Of a DNA stretch of 64,000 nt, positions 41,233-53,727 are shown piece after piece. Source of the DNA: Zea mays (lineage: Eukaryota; Streptophyta; Magnoliopsida; Poales; Poaceae); the NCBI RefSeq assembly GCF_902167145.1, contig NC_050105.1:118995898-119059897 (forward strand). Reading direction: 5' to 3'. Within the stretch, counting starts at the first letter, position 1, and the number at the start of each line of letters is the position of its first letter. The position numbers and the translations under genes are program-made. The notes under the pieces were generated by a model that saw only the letters and a list, made by a program, of their open reading frames with translations, was not told the origin of the DNA and searched no databases.

Positions 41233-44200
41233 TGTAACACCCTGATTTTGGGGTATAAAATTTCTTCTCTAAATGCCTACCAAATTCAGGTGTTATCTCT
41301 TGTCTCTCTCTCTCTCTAGACTTTTTCTCTCTTCCTTTTGATTATAGTTAAGTCAATTAGGTGGGGGATTAACTATTTATTTTATCAAAACCTATGTGAG
41401 TCATGAAATGTTGTATCATACTGAGTCTAAATTATTCTTTTGTTTGATGCACATGTTTGAAATTGAATTTGGTTTGAATTTGATTTGAAATCCATAGAGA
41501 AAATAAAAAGAAAAAGCCTTTAGAAATTCGAAGAAAAAGAAAAATGGAATTCTGCCAGTCAGGCCGCGCTAGCTCGCCCGCGTCGCCTTACAGGTGGGTC
41601 CCACCTGTCAGCGACGACCCGCGTCCGCGCACGCGCTCTCTCTCCCTCGCTCCCTTTCTCTGCCCGGTGGGGCCAACCTGTCGACACCGTTTACCTCCCG
41701 TGCGCGCGCCCTCGCTCTCTGTGCGCTACGGGCCCACCTCGATCGTCAACGCCGCGAACCGTTCGCCCGCGCGCTCGTTCTCTTTCGCTGCATGGTGGGC
41801 TAGCCCTGTCAGCTCCGTCTTCCTCGCAACCGCCGCTAACCCACGTTCGCGCGTTCGTCGTGGAGACCGCCCACGTCGCTCGCCCACGCGCCCATCTCCC
41901 TTTTGAACCCCGCCCGCACCTGGTCTCTCTCTCTGCCTCATTTCGCACAGTCTCGCCCTCTCTCGCACTCTGCCATCGCCGCTCGCGCTCGCCGGAGATC
42001 CATGACCACACTGTCGGCCGTCCAACTCGCCAGAAGTCGCGCCAAGCCACCCCAAGCTCCGTCCCAAGGTGAGGAACTCGTTCTCGTGCTTGGTTTGCCT
42101 TATTTCCGCTTGGTCTTAGCCAATTTGGCCTCGCCGGAGTTTGGCTGCGCCAGTTCCCCGCGCCCCGCGGGGTGACTGGCCAATTTAGCCTCGCGTCGTG
42201 CCCCTGTGTTGGTCAGTGGAGTTCCCCTTACCCTGCCGAAGCCAGTCCAGGCCTTAGCGCTCCCGAAACCCCCTCCCCGTGGTCGAGATTCCTCGCCGGA
42301 GTCACCCGACCCGCCCTCCAGTCCCGTTCTCGCGACCGGAGTCCCGCCAATGAGTTCGCTGGACCTTCCTAGCTAGAGATGACAACGGGTAAAAACCCGC
42401 TGGGTATTACTTGCCCAAACCCATACCCGCGAAGAAAAAATACGCCCGCTAAAAAACCCATACCCATGACGGGTATAAAATTTTGCCCAAACCCATACCC
42501 ATGCGGGTTTAGGGTACCCAACGGGTTTCCCATACCCACTAACATCAACATAAAAAATAATTCATCATATAAATAACAATCAATATATTAATAAGCTAGG
42601 ATAAAAGGAACAAGTAATAACTAATTTTAGCTTAAATTTGTTACATGAAGTTTATTTCAATTAGAACATATTCAGTTAATAATATTATGAGACATATTTA
42701 TAAGGAATAATAATTTTTAGGCGGGTTTTAAAAACCCATGGGTTTGCGGGTATGAGTAGTGGAAGAATAAACCCATGCCCACGTACCCGTTGGGTTTCCA
42801 TTTGAACCCATTAACAAACCCATGGGTAGAGAAATTGACCCAAACCCATACCCTAATAGAGCAAAAACCCACCGGGTTTCGGGTAGCGGGTACCCATTGC
42901 CATCTCTATTCCTAGCCCGTTCCAGCCCTCATCGCGTGACCTCAGATCCCCCGACGACTGCGTCTGCCTCGTCTCCGGCGACTTCGCCACCACGGAGAGG
43001 GCAACGCCAGTCACCGAGCTGCGAAACTCCACACACCCCATCGCAACCATCCATCCCAGATCCAACGGTTTGGATCTGCAGATATCGGTTCGTGTCTGCG
43101 TGCTGTGCCCCTAGGCCCCGTCTGTCAGTGTCTGCGCCCCTAGCGTTGGGTCCAGCTAGTTAGCCTGTTCCCTCTCCCTAGTTACTGACATCTCTGGCCT
43201 GCTTGTCAGTGCTCACCCGCACGCCCGTGCGCGCTCACGCTCGGATCTAATCGTGGCTGTTCGTTCGCGATCGTGTGGTCGAGATTAGCCGATACCCCTT
43301 CATGCGGTAGATTTGCTAAAAAGACCATCGACTTCCTAAGAATCAACCCGCCGCCCCTCAGTTTCGCGTGCAGGCCCCTGTATTTTGCAGAAAGACCCCT
43401 GATCTTTTAAATTATCACAGAATTGGACCTAGATTTGTATTTTGAACTCCAAAACTTGTTTATTTTATATCTTTTGCATATGAACTCTAAATTGAGTGAT
43501 TCAAATTGCAAAATGTTCATAAGATTATTCTCTACCTGTTTAAATTATAACCTTTTACTGTCTGCACGTGCTAAATTTATGCCTAGACTATTGGTTAGTG
43601 TAAGTGATGGCTTAATCATTAATAAGAAAATAAAAGGAAACCATGATGGTAACTAGATGTTTAACTTTGTGAGTTTAATATCATATGATTCTATCCCTGG
43701 TATAATTTTAGTAATTCGTTAAAATAAATGAAGTTAAGTTATGTAGTCCCATGAGATAGGCCATACTTAGAGAACCACAAAACCCCAGGTGTAATTGCCC
43801 ACCTTAGAATCTAGATTTCACTCTTGTGTTTATACTTTTATTTTGGAATTTATGTTCACATGATTGTATATGTTTGGTGTATTGTTTCTTTGTAATTATC
43901 CAAATGTTTTGAATGCATGATCGTTTTTCGTAGACAACGAGCAGCCCGTGGTTCCTGAGTGTGTTGCCGAAGATCTTCCTGAGCAACAACCTAGTGAAGG
44001 AAAGTGTCCTCTGACCCATTATGTCCTATCTACTTTATTGAAACCTAAGGATTGACTAGTCTGTATTTACCTCGTCCTTGATTACCTTTTGGGTTATTAT
44101 GGTTAGCTTCATATTATTGTTTTACTTTAATCAACGATCATGATGCAAATATCTATGATACAATGGTGTTATTATGATTATGATGATGTTCTTATGGCAC

Positions 44201-45314
44201 TTTAGGGGACTCAAGCCATTTTCCTGAGTACCTCTCCTTAAGGACCTGTTTGTTGAGTGACCACCTGGGATAACAGTGCAACCATGAGGGTGGAATGGGA
44301 CACCCTTAGCTGAATAATTAGATAAACCTCAGGGTGTAGTTGGCTTTGCCGGAGGACCGTCAATGGGGGCTGGGGCATAGTGCTCGCTCTGCTAAGTGTG
44401 GGTGCCGAGGTTCATTCGATTTGGTTTTGTTAGTAACCCATCTTAGGGAGGAGTACTGTGTTTGTACGACTGGAGAAACCTAACGAGCAGCTATGCACCA
44501 GGGGAGTCTTTGTAAAGGCTACGTATTGTATCCCTGACCATTCACATCAGTAGTGAAGATTGGGTCTGTACAACCCAGGATGGAGAGGGATCACGACTCA
44601 TGGGTAAAGTGTGCGACCTCTACAGAGTGTTAGAAACTAGTATATCAGCCGTGCTCACGGTTAAGAGCAGCGTTGGGATCCTATTTGATTAGAAGAACTC
44701 CGGATAGTTTTATGATGATGGTTAAGGGTGATGATAATAATTCTTGATTCTGGTATTTCCTCTTGGAGGGAGTACATTTGGGTAATAACCGGGTTTATTA
44801 CTAAAACTTGGCTTACTACTAGTAATAATTACTTGACCAACTAAAAGCAACTGCTTTAACCTTAACTCCACATACATCTAGTCCACTTTAGCCAAACGGG
44901 ATATTTGCTGAGTACGTTGATGTGTACTCACCCTTGCTTCAAAAACCACCCCACCCTAGGTTGTTTCCATTGCAATCACTGCTCAGGAGGAGATGCAGGC
45001 AACATGGAGGACTTTCAGGAGTTCCAGGACTACGATGAGTTCTAGATGTGTTAGTGGCAAACCCCTAGTTAGCTGCCTATGAAGGCCTTATTTACTACTT
45101 TTTGTTTTCCGCACTTTGATCATGTTTATGACTATGTTATGTTAATGAATCTATGGATGTCTTGGACATCTTAATGTAATAAAGTACCTATTTCCGCTAT
45201 TATTTCGAGCAATGTGTGATGGTGTCAATCTATGTAATCGCTGTGTACGTGAGTTTCTAATCCTGACACGTACATGGTTTGCATTTGGTTTGCCTTCCAA
45301 AACCGGTTGTGACA
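41233..45314 (+). mobile_element. solo LTR, Tekay-type gypsy, 4082 bp
   Basis: It starts TGTAACACCC followed by a GGGGTATAAAAT motif, and ends GGTTGTGACA. A perfect TSD, AAGAT, is at 41228-41232 and 45315-45319. TGTAACACC ... TGTGACA ends and multi-kilobase LTRs are typical of maize Tekay-clade elements (Prem1/Xilon group). No internal region or second LTR is present between the TSDs, so LTR-LTR recombination removed the rest. A 535-bp hAT element is nested inside. About 41540-43200 is GC- and CT-rich, giving spurious overlapping frames. Confidence 0.85.
42374..42908. mobile_element. non-autonomous hAT element, 535 bp
   Basis: The TIRs TAGAGATGACAACGGGTA and TACCCATTGCCATCTCTA are inverted with two mismatches. 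A perfect 8-bp TSD, TTCCTAGC, is at 42366-42373 and 42909-42916. The interior is built from AAACCCATACCC/GGGTTT words near both ends and an AT-rich core. No transposase is encoded. Confidence 0.92.
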
Positions 45315-45319
45315 AAGAT

Positions 45320-46606
45320 GCAAACCGACGAGATAAAAATGTTGGCATGATGATTTATCCTGAGGTTTGGTAATTTGTCATCTAGTTAATCTTTGTTGGG
45401 GCAAGGCTCAAGGTTGATGTTGATCCTGTTGCTAGTGGTGAGCACAATGAGCTCACTCTATCATTGGGAATGCTGTCAACTTGGGCTCTAGCACTTGATC
45501 TAGCTAGATCACTTGGTACTCTTCACATATATCACTTGTATTTTTTAAAGAAATACTGTAAGGGAAGCCTCTATAGATAAATTTTATTAAGAGATGTTTA
45601 AACAATCAGTTAGACCAACAAAGAAAGAGAGAGAGGGCTAGGAAGGGGTGTGTGGGTACTACTAGCCAAAACTATTTCATCTACAACTGAATAAGGAAGA
45701 TAAACTTTTTATTCTTGAACATTGCATAAATGCAATTATGTTCCTTGTTTTCCTCAAATCCCTAGTCATATCAAACTTAAGGTACCACTAGTAGAATAGG
45801 AAAAGCACGATGTTCCAATAAGTTGTTTAGGTGGAGATCTCAATGTTGATGATCCGAAGTTTCCTGTTGATGCAAGAAAGTCTCGCAATCTCTACACCAT
45901 TGCTTCATTGGTTACTAACTCATGCAAACAAAAGTTAGCCTCACCAAGAAGGATATTCATTGCAAATGCAAATGAGAAATACAAGCAAGAACAGAGAATA
46001 GCACAGTCCTCACATAAATGTATCTTGAGTTGGGGTTCTACCAAACGATGAACACCGAAACCGTATGAGTATGATTAATCTAAGCAAAACCCAAGTATAA
46101 CTTGTGGTGACCGATGAGTATATATATAGTTTTAGAGCGCAGCTAACCCTTAAACATTTCCTTAATTGACTCCACTCGGTTCAAGGAAAATTATGCCCAT
46201 ATGGTAATAAATTAGATTATGTTCCCGCTAACTCTAGTCAAATTTGGAAGTGAATCTAGAGGAATTTGAAAATCTCACCATTATCTTTCCATCCATATAA
46301 AGAACATCCAAATTTGAGTTCGTATGCATACCAGGCGGCGTCCATTTTACTACAGACTGGTCCTGAATTCCAATAATAACTCGAACTCGATAAGCAATTG
46401 AGATACCAACTTGCCTTGAACTTAATTGATATCATCCAAAGGTGGTGGCTAGGTAGGAGGACATCCAATAACTTGCTTTTCATGCTCTCCATGTTTTTTG
46501 GCATGCTCCAACTTGATCCTAGATCCTAAAGGTGTATGACTAACCCACGATGTTGTAACACTCGACACAAAGAGTAGCAGATTGTAGGGACGGATTGAAG
46601 ACCTTG
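45320..46606. other. unassigned DNA between two solo LTRs
   Basis: No credible frame over 100 codons. A minus frame at 46256-46504 has ordinary-looking composition but matches nothing I know. This is probably old retroelement debris. Confidence 0.35.
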
Positions 46607-46611
46607 CCGAC

Positions 46612-47863
46612 TATTAGAAATATGCCCTAGAGACAATCATAGAGATGAGTATATTTCTTTGTATCCATTATATATATTGCTTAATTGAATATCTAGTATT
46701 GATTAGCAATTATGCGAATTGTTTGTGAGATTCTTTACTTGTATGGTTATTCTAAATGGTGTCCCCGGTCACAGTCGATGAATAGCACATGTATTAGTTG
46801 ATGACTACATTTCACAAGTTATTGACATGGATATGTCAAAACTAATAATGTGGGCGCATGTATGACATGAGGCTGGACCAACCCAACGTGAGATATTGTA
46901 ATATAGTTATCTTTTTTGCAACATGTACGCTGTGTCCTGAGACATGAGATTGTCGCATGTTCTCAAGATGTGATTTGACCTACTTAGGGACTATCAAACA
47001 CAACTAAGTAACTTGGTAGTTATAAAGGTAGTTTTAGGTTTGTCAGGAAGCATGTGGTGAGTCATGGTCAGTCAAGATGGAATTTGTCCCTCTCTTCTTG
47101 AGAGAGGTATCTCTGGGACTCTCGGGTGATTGGATCAAGAACTACATGGCCATGCTAGTGTTAAGTGTTAACCTTTGAAAGCATTCCAATTCACAGTATC
47201 AAGAAAGAGAGGTCAGCTTAGAGAAAGACCAAATATCGTGAGACAAAGGGAACAACATGTATGTAATGTTTTAATGGTTCATCTGATATGATCTTTACAT
47301 ATGGAGTTGACATGTGTTGCTATAGGCAGCTGTCAATTATTGGGCCAAGTAAGAGTACTCGGGCCATGTCTATATGTACTTGGACCTATAGGGTCACACA
47401 CTTAAGGGGAAGGAAGCCTAACTCAGCTAGGATCCGAATTAGACTGGGTTTAGGGTTACTAATGGGCCTCAGATTCAGAAGCCCACCCGAACACATATAT
47501 AAGGGGCAGGGGCATGATTAGGGTTAACATAATTTGCCACCAGCAAAATAGCAATTGCGCCCCTCTGCCCTCGCCAAGCCACAGTCGGGAACCTAATAGT
47601 TCGATAAACGACAGTTCCTCCCTGTACGTGTGGATACCTTAGAGGTGCTACATCTAGAGCACTAGGATGAACCGCGAACCGCACGAGGATGCGGAGGACA
47701 CCGACGACTGCACGACGCTGCTCGACGTGTTTGTCTACATCGAGACTACTTTCGCTGCCCTATGTGTCTAGTGGTAATTCCATGACCTATAATAACAGTA
47801 GTTCTTGGTTTATGGGGTTGAAAATTTTGTTTTGCGCTAGTGTAGCCTCCCCATAGTACCTCA
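46612..47863 (+). mobile_element. solo copia-like LTR, 1252 bp
   Basis: The TSD CCGAC is at 46607-46611 and 47864-47868. The first bases are TATTAGAAATATGCCC, where the usual TG start has become TA, and the end is CACCTCA/ACCTCA. It carries a TATA box (CATATATAAGGGG near 47494) and a downstream leader ending CTAGTGTAGCC. The overall sequence is of the grass copia LTR type that begins (TG)TTAGAAATATGCCCTAGAG. Assignment to a family is not possible here. Confidence 0.7.
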
Positions 47864-47868
47864 CCGAC

Positions 47869-50129
47869 CTGATATTGCATTAATAATAGATCTATTTGAG
47901 ATCTTAGCAAATAAGATGTATATCAAGTGATCATGGACCTCAAACTCACTCCAGATGAAGGAGTTATGGTCTATCCAATGATGCACTATCGAGTTGTCGA
48001 TGAACTTGTAATCAATAGTTATATCAGTAGATTGATCATTATCACCTTTCTGGTTTTGAGTCACCCTTGACTCGAAGTTGTTGGTGCTTGTGGAAGTTGT
48101 TGTTGTAGGTATTGATATCGCCCAATATTTCTCCCCTTCTTGAAATTGAGCCTATTGGTGCAAAATATACAAAGAATAACAAGTAGCACTTGATGTGATA
48201 AGATTAGTTTTAATACATCCCTGTAACTAATCACATTGTTTCATGATAGAAGGATATTTCATATTCAAATAAATATATACTTCATGTACCATGTATTCTC
48301 CATTGAAATTATTTTACCTCATAATATGATATGTATGGTTAGCTAACCAAGGCAAATCAGTAGTAAAAGAAAGTTTCTCCTCTAAATTCTTCATATTATA
48401 TAGAACATCAAATTCAATATAACCCAAAGTATTTAAAGAAGTTAACAAGTTTAGCTCATGTTGTACACTAGTTATGGGATTGAATGTTTTAACTTCAGTA
48501 CAAATAATAGGATCAGAAGAACAATAGCATGTTTGTTCTCAAGATGTGGCATATATTGCTCTACAGTATCATGAACAATGAATAAATTTTAAGATAATAA
48601 GATAATCACAAAACTCCTCTTTATCACAAGGAATAATAAGATAATCATCATGCAACTAAGGTAAATAAAAAATATGTTCCAATATAGATTGCTCTACAAT
48701 AGCATGAACAATGAACAAATTTTTTGCACCAAAATTTTTCCAAGTGGGTTAGTGAAAATTATAGACGCAAATTCCTCACCCATGCTTAGGTAATTAGATT
48801 TATTATTCCTTGTTTTAGATATACCTATCATTCTTTTATCCAATTTTACCTTTCATACCAAGTATTGCGTTCAAATAATATTTGCTTTGACATAGTATTT
48901 TCCAATTGATAGTTATATTTTTAATTGGTATTTAATGTTATATACTTTCAATTAATAAGCATGCATATACTAGGATAGTTATAAGGTATGTTTGCTCAGT
49001 TTATTTCGTACCCTTGGAGCAAACCTACATGGTTTAAACTAATTAAAAAGCATGGTACATAGCTTGTTTAGATTCATAATTGAATGGTATCAATATATTT
49101 TGAATAGTATGATAAAATGCTTTCAATTTGTACCACTTTTACATATATATGCCAAAGTTCAAATTATGCATAGCATGCCCCTAAATAACACATAAGGTAA
49201 TGCTCTTTTGACATTAGCTGTTAAGTGATATCTTAACCTTAAAAGTCTAAGTGCATGTATTCTACAAGTATTCAAAAATTATATGCACACTTTTAGGGGG
49301 AGGTTATTCCGTAGTTTGATATCTTTGAGACTAACACTATTCCTTAGCAACGCGCTTCCACTGCAAATTGATATTATCTTGTGATTGGTATCAAAATCAT
49401 TTAGCATCATTTACTGGCTTTCTCTATTTATATGGATTAAAATTATATGTTAGCCTTTATTTACCCCACTTAACGTTATGCATAAATTTGACATTTCTTT
49501 TGGTGTCTATAGAATATATTTTGTTATATAAATATGCGTACATATAGGTATTCAAATCCTTAAGACCATCTTCTTCTTTTGAAGACATTTTTCCAAAGGG
49601 GGAGAATTGTTTACATAAGGGAAGAATTATTCCAAAAAGTACATATTTTTAACATTGGGGGAGATTACTTCATCAAAAGGGGAGAACTTTCTCTAATGGA
49701 CAACAAATCTTTTTGGGGGCACAAGTTTTTCACCATTCTATTATTTTAATGTCTCTTTTTTTAGAGTTTGATTCCAAAGGGGGAGAAATTTGAGGACCAA
49801 AGCAACCCAAAGTTTATCAAATACTAAAACCACTCTTTTAAAATTTTCAAAAGTTTGCAATTGGTTGTTTTATGGGTTTTGGTACAAGATAGGAAGGATG
49901 TGGTTTATGGAGTTAGGCGGAGGCTTAAGTCCATAACACCACAAAATGGGGATAAAATTGCATTGGAAAGAAACATCTTTAATGCATATATTTATAATTA
50001 GTATATTTTTATAACATATGAATCCTTCCTATGCACATGCATCCTAGCAAGTAGATTTCATTTACTTTAAGTATTTGATTATTAACTTGTTTTGGTTGTG
50101 TTGTCATGAATCACCAAAAAGGGGGAGAT
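47869..50129 (+). mobile_element. 3' internal part of an old Sirevirus-like element
   Basis: There is no coding sequence left that I can recognise. From about 49295 the sequence has repeated PPT-like tracts (TTAGGGGGAGG, CCAAAGGGGGAGAA, TTGGGGGAGATT, CCAAAGGGGGAGAAA) and ends AAAAAGGGGGAGAT right before an LTR start at 50130. This matches the Sirevirus multi-PPT layout. The left limit is unclear; 47869-49290 is assigned only by position. A ~36-bp direct repeat (ATTGCTCTACA...ATGAACAATGAA) occurs at about 48556 and 48688. Confidence 0.5.
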
Positions 50130-51662
50130 TGTCAGGAAAATGGACAACGACCCATTTGATTAAAGGTTTTGGTGTTTGAGGATCAAGATAACCATTTGGA
50201 CTAATATGTTTTCTAGTGGTTATATTTATAGTTCAAAGGATGCAACATAGATAAAGGAAATGAGGTGATCAAGAAGATCAACACATTAAAGCAAGACATT
50301 ATAAGACTCAGTGAAGACCCATCAAGAAGATGCAATACTCCAAGAAACATGGTAGAAGAAGCCCAAGCGAAGAAACATAAAGACACAAAAAACAGACGCA
50401 TAAAGTGCACCAGATATTTCCGGTGGCACACCAGATGTCACACCGGTCATGTGATGTGCCTAGACTAAAGATCGAGTTGAAGAACATAGTGCACCAAACA
50501 CCAGGTTGTGCATCGGACATGGTGCACTTGACAAGGCATGTATCGAGCACTACAACATGGATGTGGGCAGCTAAAACACACTTGATGTGTTCGGTGTAGC
50601 ACCAGATCCCACATCAGATATGACACTCAATAAGAGTTACAGAATGCATCTAAGCCAAGTATAATGCACTAGACATGTCCGGTGGCACACCGAATACCCA
50701 GATGCTCAACAATCAACAATATCTAGTCCATGTGGAAGGCACCCCTCTGTTCGATGGCACACCAAGCATGCATGTAGAGTGTTGCGTATAAAAGGTTGCT
50801 CCCTTCCGATGGCTCTTTTGGGCTTGGGGATATAAATACCACCTTAATCGGTTATTTATCAAGTGTGAGAGTTGAGAAACATAGTGCGTGAGTTGAGATT
50901 CCAATCCATTAGCTCTAGACATCCAAGTGCTCAAAGAAGCGATAATTAGCCTAGGTACCTTATGAAGTGCTTAGGCTAGTTACACCGCTTATTTAGCGCT
51001 TGCTCTAGGTTATGCCTAATTCATTACAGTGAGGTTAGAAACCCTCAAATCCCTTGATGCTTGCATGTGTAGTTGAAATTGTACCAAGTGACAAGAGAGC
51101 CTTGTGAGATCACACCAAAAGTTTTTGTGTGGCCACCACCGTGTATCGAAATAAACGAGGGTCATGGCATTTCAGATCGAATCTCGATAGTGAAGATGAT
51201 GGGGATCATCCGAGAGTGACGAAAGTGGAGAACCACTTGTGTGTGAAGAAGGCCCGTGGCTATATATGGAGTTACCTGACTTGAATCTTGGCCCTAGTGT
51301 GGGCTACCCTTTGCATAGGGCATCCAACAAGGATCGGTAAGAAGCTTGCATGTTTCATGACATCTTGATAAAAATACTGACACATCAATAGGAGTTTGTA
51401 TTTCTATCTCAATTAAGCTTCCATATTTATATTGCTACCTTTGGTTGTGTGCTTTACCTTTCCTAGCTTAGTTAAAGTCTAGTTGGTAGGACTAGAACCT
51501 AGGGTGCAAAATTCCTTTCATGGTAGAGATAACAACACTTAGATAAAACCTTAGCCGCACTAGCTTGCTTGGTTATCCACATAGGTTTTTAAGAGGAAAA
51601 AATAGAGGCCTAGATTAGTGCGAAAAATAGTTGTTCGACTTCAACCCCCTCTTCAGTGTCCA
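50130..51662 (+). repeat. 3' LTR of the old Sirevirus-like element
   Basis: It begins TGTCAGGAAAATGGACAAC after the PPT. It has eroded CACCGGA/TCCGGTG-type blocks at about 50405-50765, a TATA box (TATAAATA at 50831) and a terminal CTTCAACCCCCTCTTCAGTGTCCA, a diverged form of the Sirevirus end. A partner LTR and TSD are not visible. Confidence 0.6.
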
Positions 51663-51837
51663 TGTTCCTTTTAGGCTCATTCAGTTTCTCATTCTAGAGT
51701 GCAAAGTCTAGCTCACTTAGAGCTAGCACCATATCAATATTTTCTCACCAAATGGGGTAATTACCACCATTCAATGGTTCTATTTGCCCTAACTAACCTA
51801 GAATCATTGTGGTATTTGCACCTTCGTGTGTGTATGT

Positions 51838-51901
<64 letters not shown>

Positions 51902-53170
51902 CTAGGTACCCAAAACCAAGTCATGCTTATGCAAGAAGTGCCACGACTGAGCTAACTATGTTGCCACCGTCCAGCAGCATGCAACTTCCACGCTCTTACA
52001 AATGCATCCAACATCTAGTTCTTTCTGCAATATATAGGCACCACCATGATGTGTGGTAGGTGGATCAAGTAAATTTTGGAACAACATGATTATTATTATG
52101 GCTATAAAAGGAGACAAAGTGGGGGGAAAAAGGCATGCTGAGCAACAAAGTTTTACGAACATGTGAAGAGGAGATAAAATTGGGCATCACAATTGCGTGT
52201 GCAAATGTTTATGGTTCGATCCATATAGGATTGGTAGGCATTAGGAACTCAGATATGTCTGGGCTTCTACATCACAGGGAATGGGTGGAATCAATTCGTG
52301 GGTCACGCCAGAAAAGAGTTGTGGACATAATTTATATATGTTTGTGAGCTAAAAATAAGTGTTGGCTACCATTGAAGTATAGATTGGTCATACACTAGAT
52401 AGGGCTAGATCACTCGGGTCGCCACAAGTTGAAGAATGCAAAGAGTGTCCACATGATTTCATGGTGATGAACAGTGATTTTATGAGCAAACTAGCAAAGG
52501 ATAATCAGTTGCATATATGTGATGAAGACCGATCAGTTTCCGAGCAAAGTAGCAAATGAGTCATCGAAGCTGTCATCTAGGACAAACTCGTTGTTATCGT
52601 AGATTAGACAACAAGGCTAGGACATCATCCTTAGTCGTCAGATCAAGCGATGAACAACAACATGGAATTGGAAGATTAAGATAAAAGGAATAGTAGATAT
52701 ATAATGGTTTGGTTTGATATTGGATTACTCAATTGATTGTGGTCCTCTAATATATAAAGAGTGGATAGTATTATCCTAGTAGAAAACTTTTTCAAAATGT
52801 ATTTTTCATGTTTTCCATGAGTTTGAGTTCATATCGGAATCTAAAAGGCCATATCTGAATATGGTCTTTTTAAGGTTTGTCAGAATGTCCGATATGTCAT
52901 AACTTTTGACATTTGTTGGAAATCTGACATAGGGATGACCTCAGGCACCCAAGCAAGTTATTTAGGTTTCTCAGAAGTTCCGACATCTCTATCCTATATC
53001 GAAACTTCTAACATATGTTGGAACTTCCAACTTTGGGGCATCTTCACAAGTGCCTAACTTCTTTATCTAGACTCTAAATTGAACATTTCATATATGATTT
53101 AACCATCTCAAGGAGAGGGATGGATTGGTAAGCTCCATTTAACATTTTAATAACTTTATAAAACCGAAAA
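51663..53170. other. unassigned DNA with a TA microsatellite
   Basis: AT-rich, no credible gene. The microsatellite at 51839-51898 is the only clear feature. Confidence 0.4.
51839..51898. repeat. (TA)n microsatellite, about 60 bp
   Basis: An uninterrupted TA repeat. Open frames reading YIYIYI across it are artefacts. Confidence 0.95.
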
Positions 53171-53189
53171 TTACGGTACACAATGGGAG

Positions 53190-53485
53190 CTACAGTCATT
53201 TTCGGTGGCTAGAAACCGCCGAAAATAAGGCCTTTGCCGCCAAAAATAAGCCATTTTCGGTGGCTTTAGGCTTATTTTTGGCGGTTCCTAGCCACCAGAA
53301 AAAATCAGCCGAAAATAAGCCTTTATTTTCGGCGGCCAACAGAACAACCGCCAAAAATAATGATTGAATTTCGGCGGCTGCCACGTGGCCGCCGAAAATA
53401 GCTATTTTCGGCGGCCAGGGACCAGTCGCCGAAAATAAAAGGCCTGCCGAAAATAGTTACTGTTTATTTTCGGCGGCCTGCGGAG
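53190..53485. repeat. CACTA subterminal repeat array
   Basis: About a dozen TTTTCGGCGG or CCGCCGAAAA units occur in both orientations, some as back-to-back palindromes. They are the presumed binding sites for a CACTA-encoded protein. Confidence 0.75.
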
Positions 53486-53727
53486 GCCGCTGAAAATTAA
53501 TAATTTCAGAGAAAAAATTTGAAAAAATGCAAAAAATAATAGAAAATTCATCAACAATATAATCACAATAAAATGACAAAAACATTAAATCCACAATTGC
53601 ACAATTCACAAATAGTCCACAATATAAAGTTGGAGCCCATTACAACATCCGAGTTCACAAATAGTCTATACTACATAAAGTTCACAAATAGTCCATTACA
53701 ACGCACAATTCGGCACAAAACTAAACC

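Noticed and set aside
41544..42175. GC-rich open frames of about 120 codons in both directions
   Set aside because: They lie in the CT- and GC-rich leader part of the Tekay-type solo LTR and translate to Arg/Pro/Ser low-complexity sequence.
51699..52059. Open frames reading long YIYIYI repeats
   Set aside because: They are translations of the (TA)n microsatellite.
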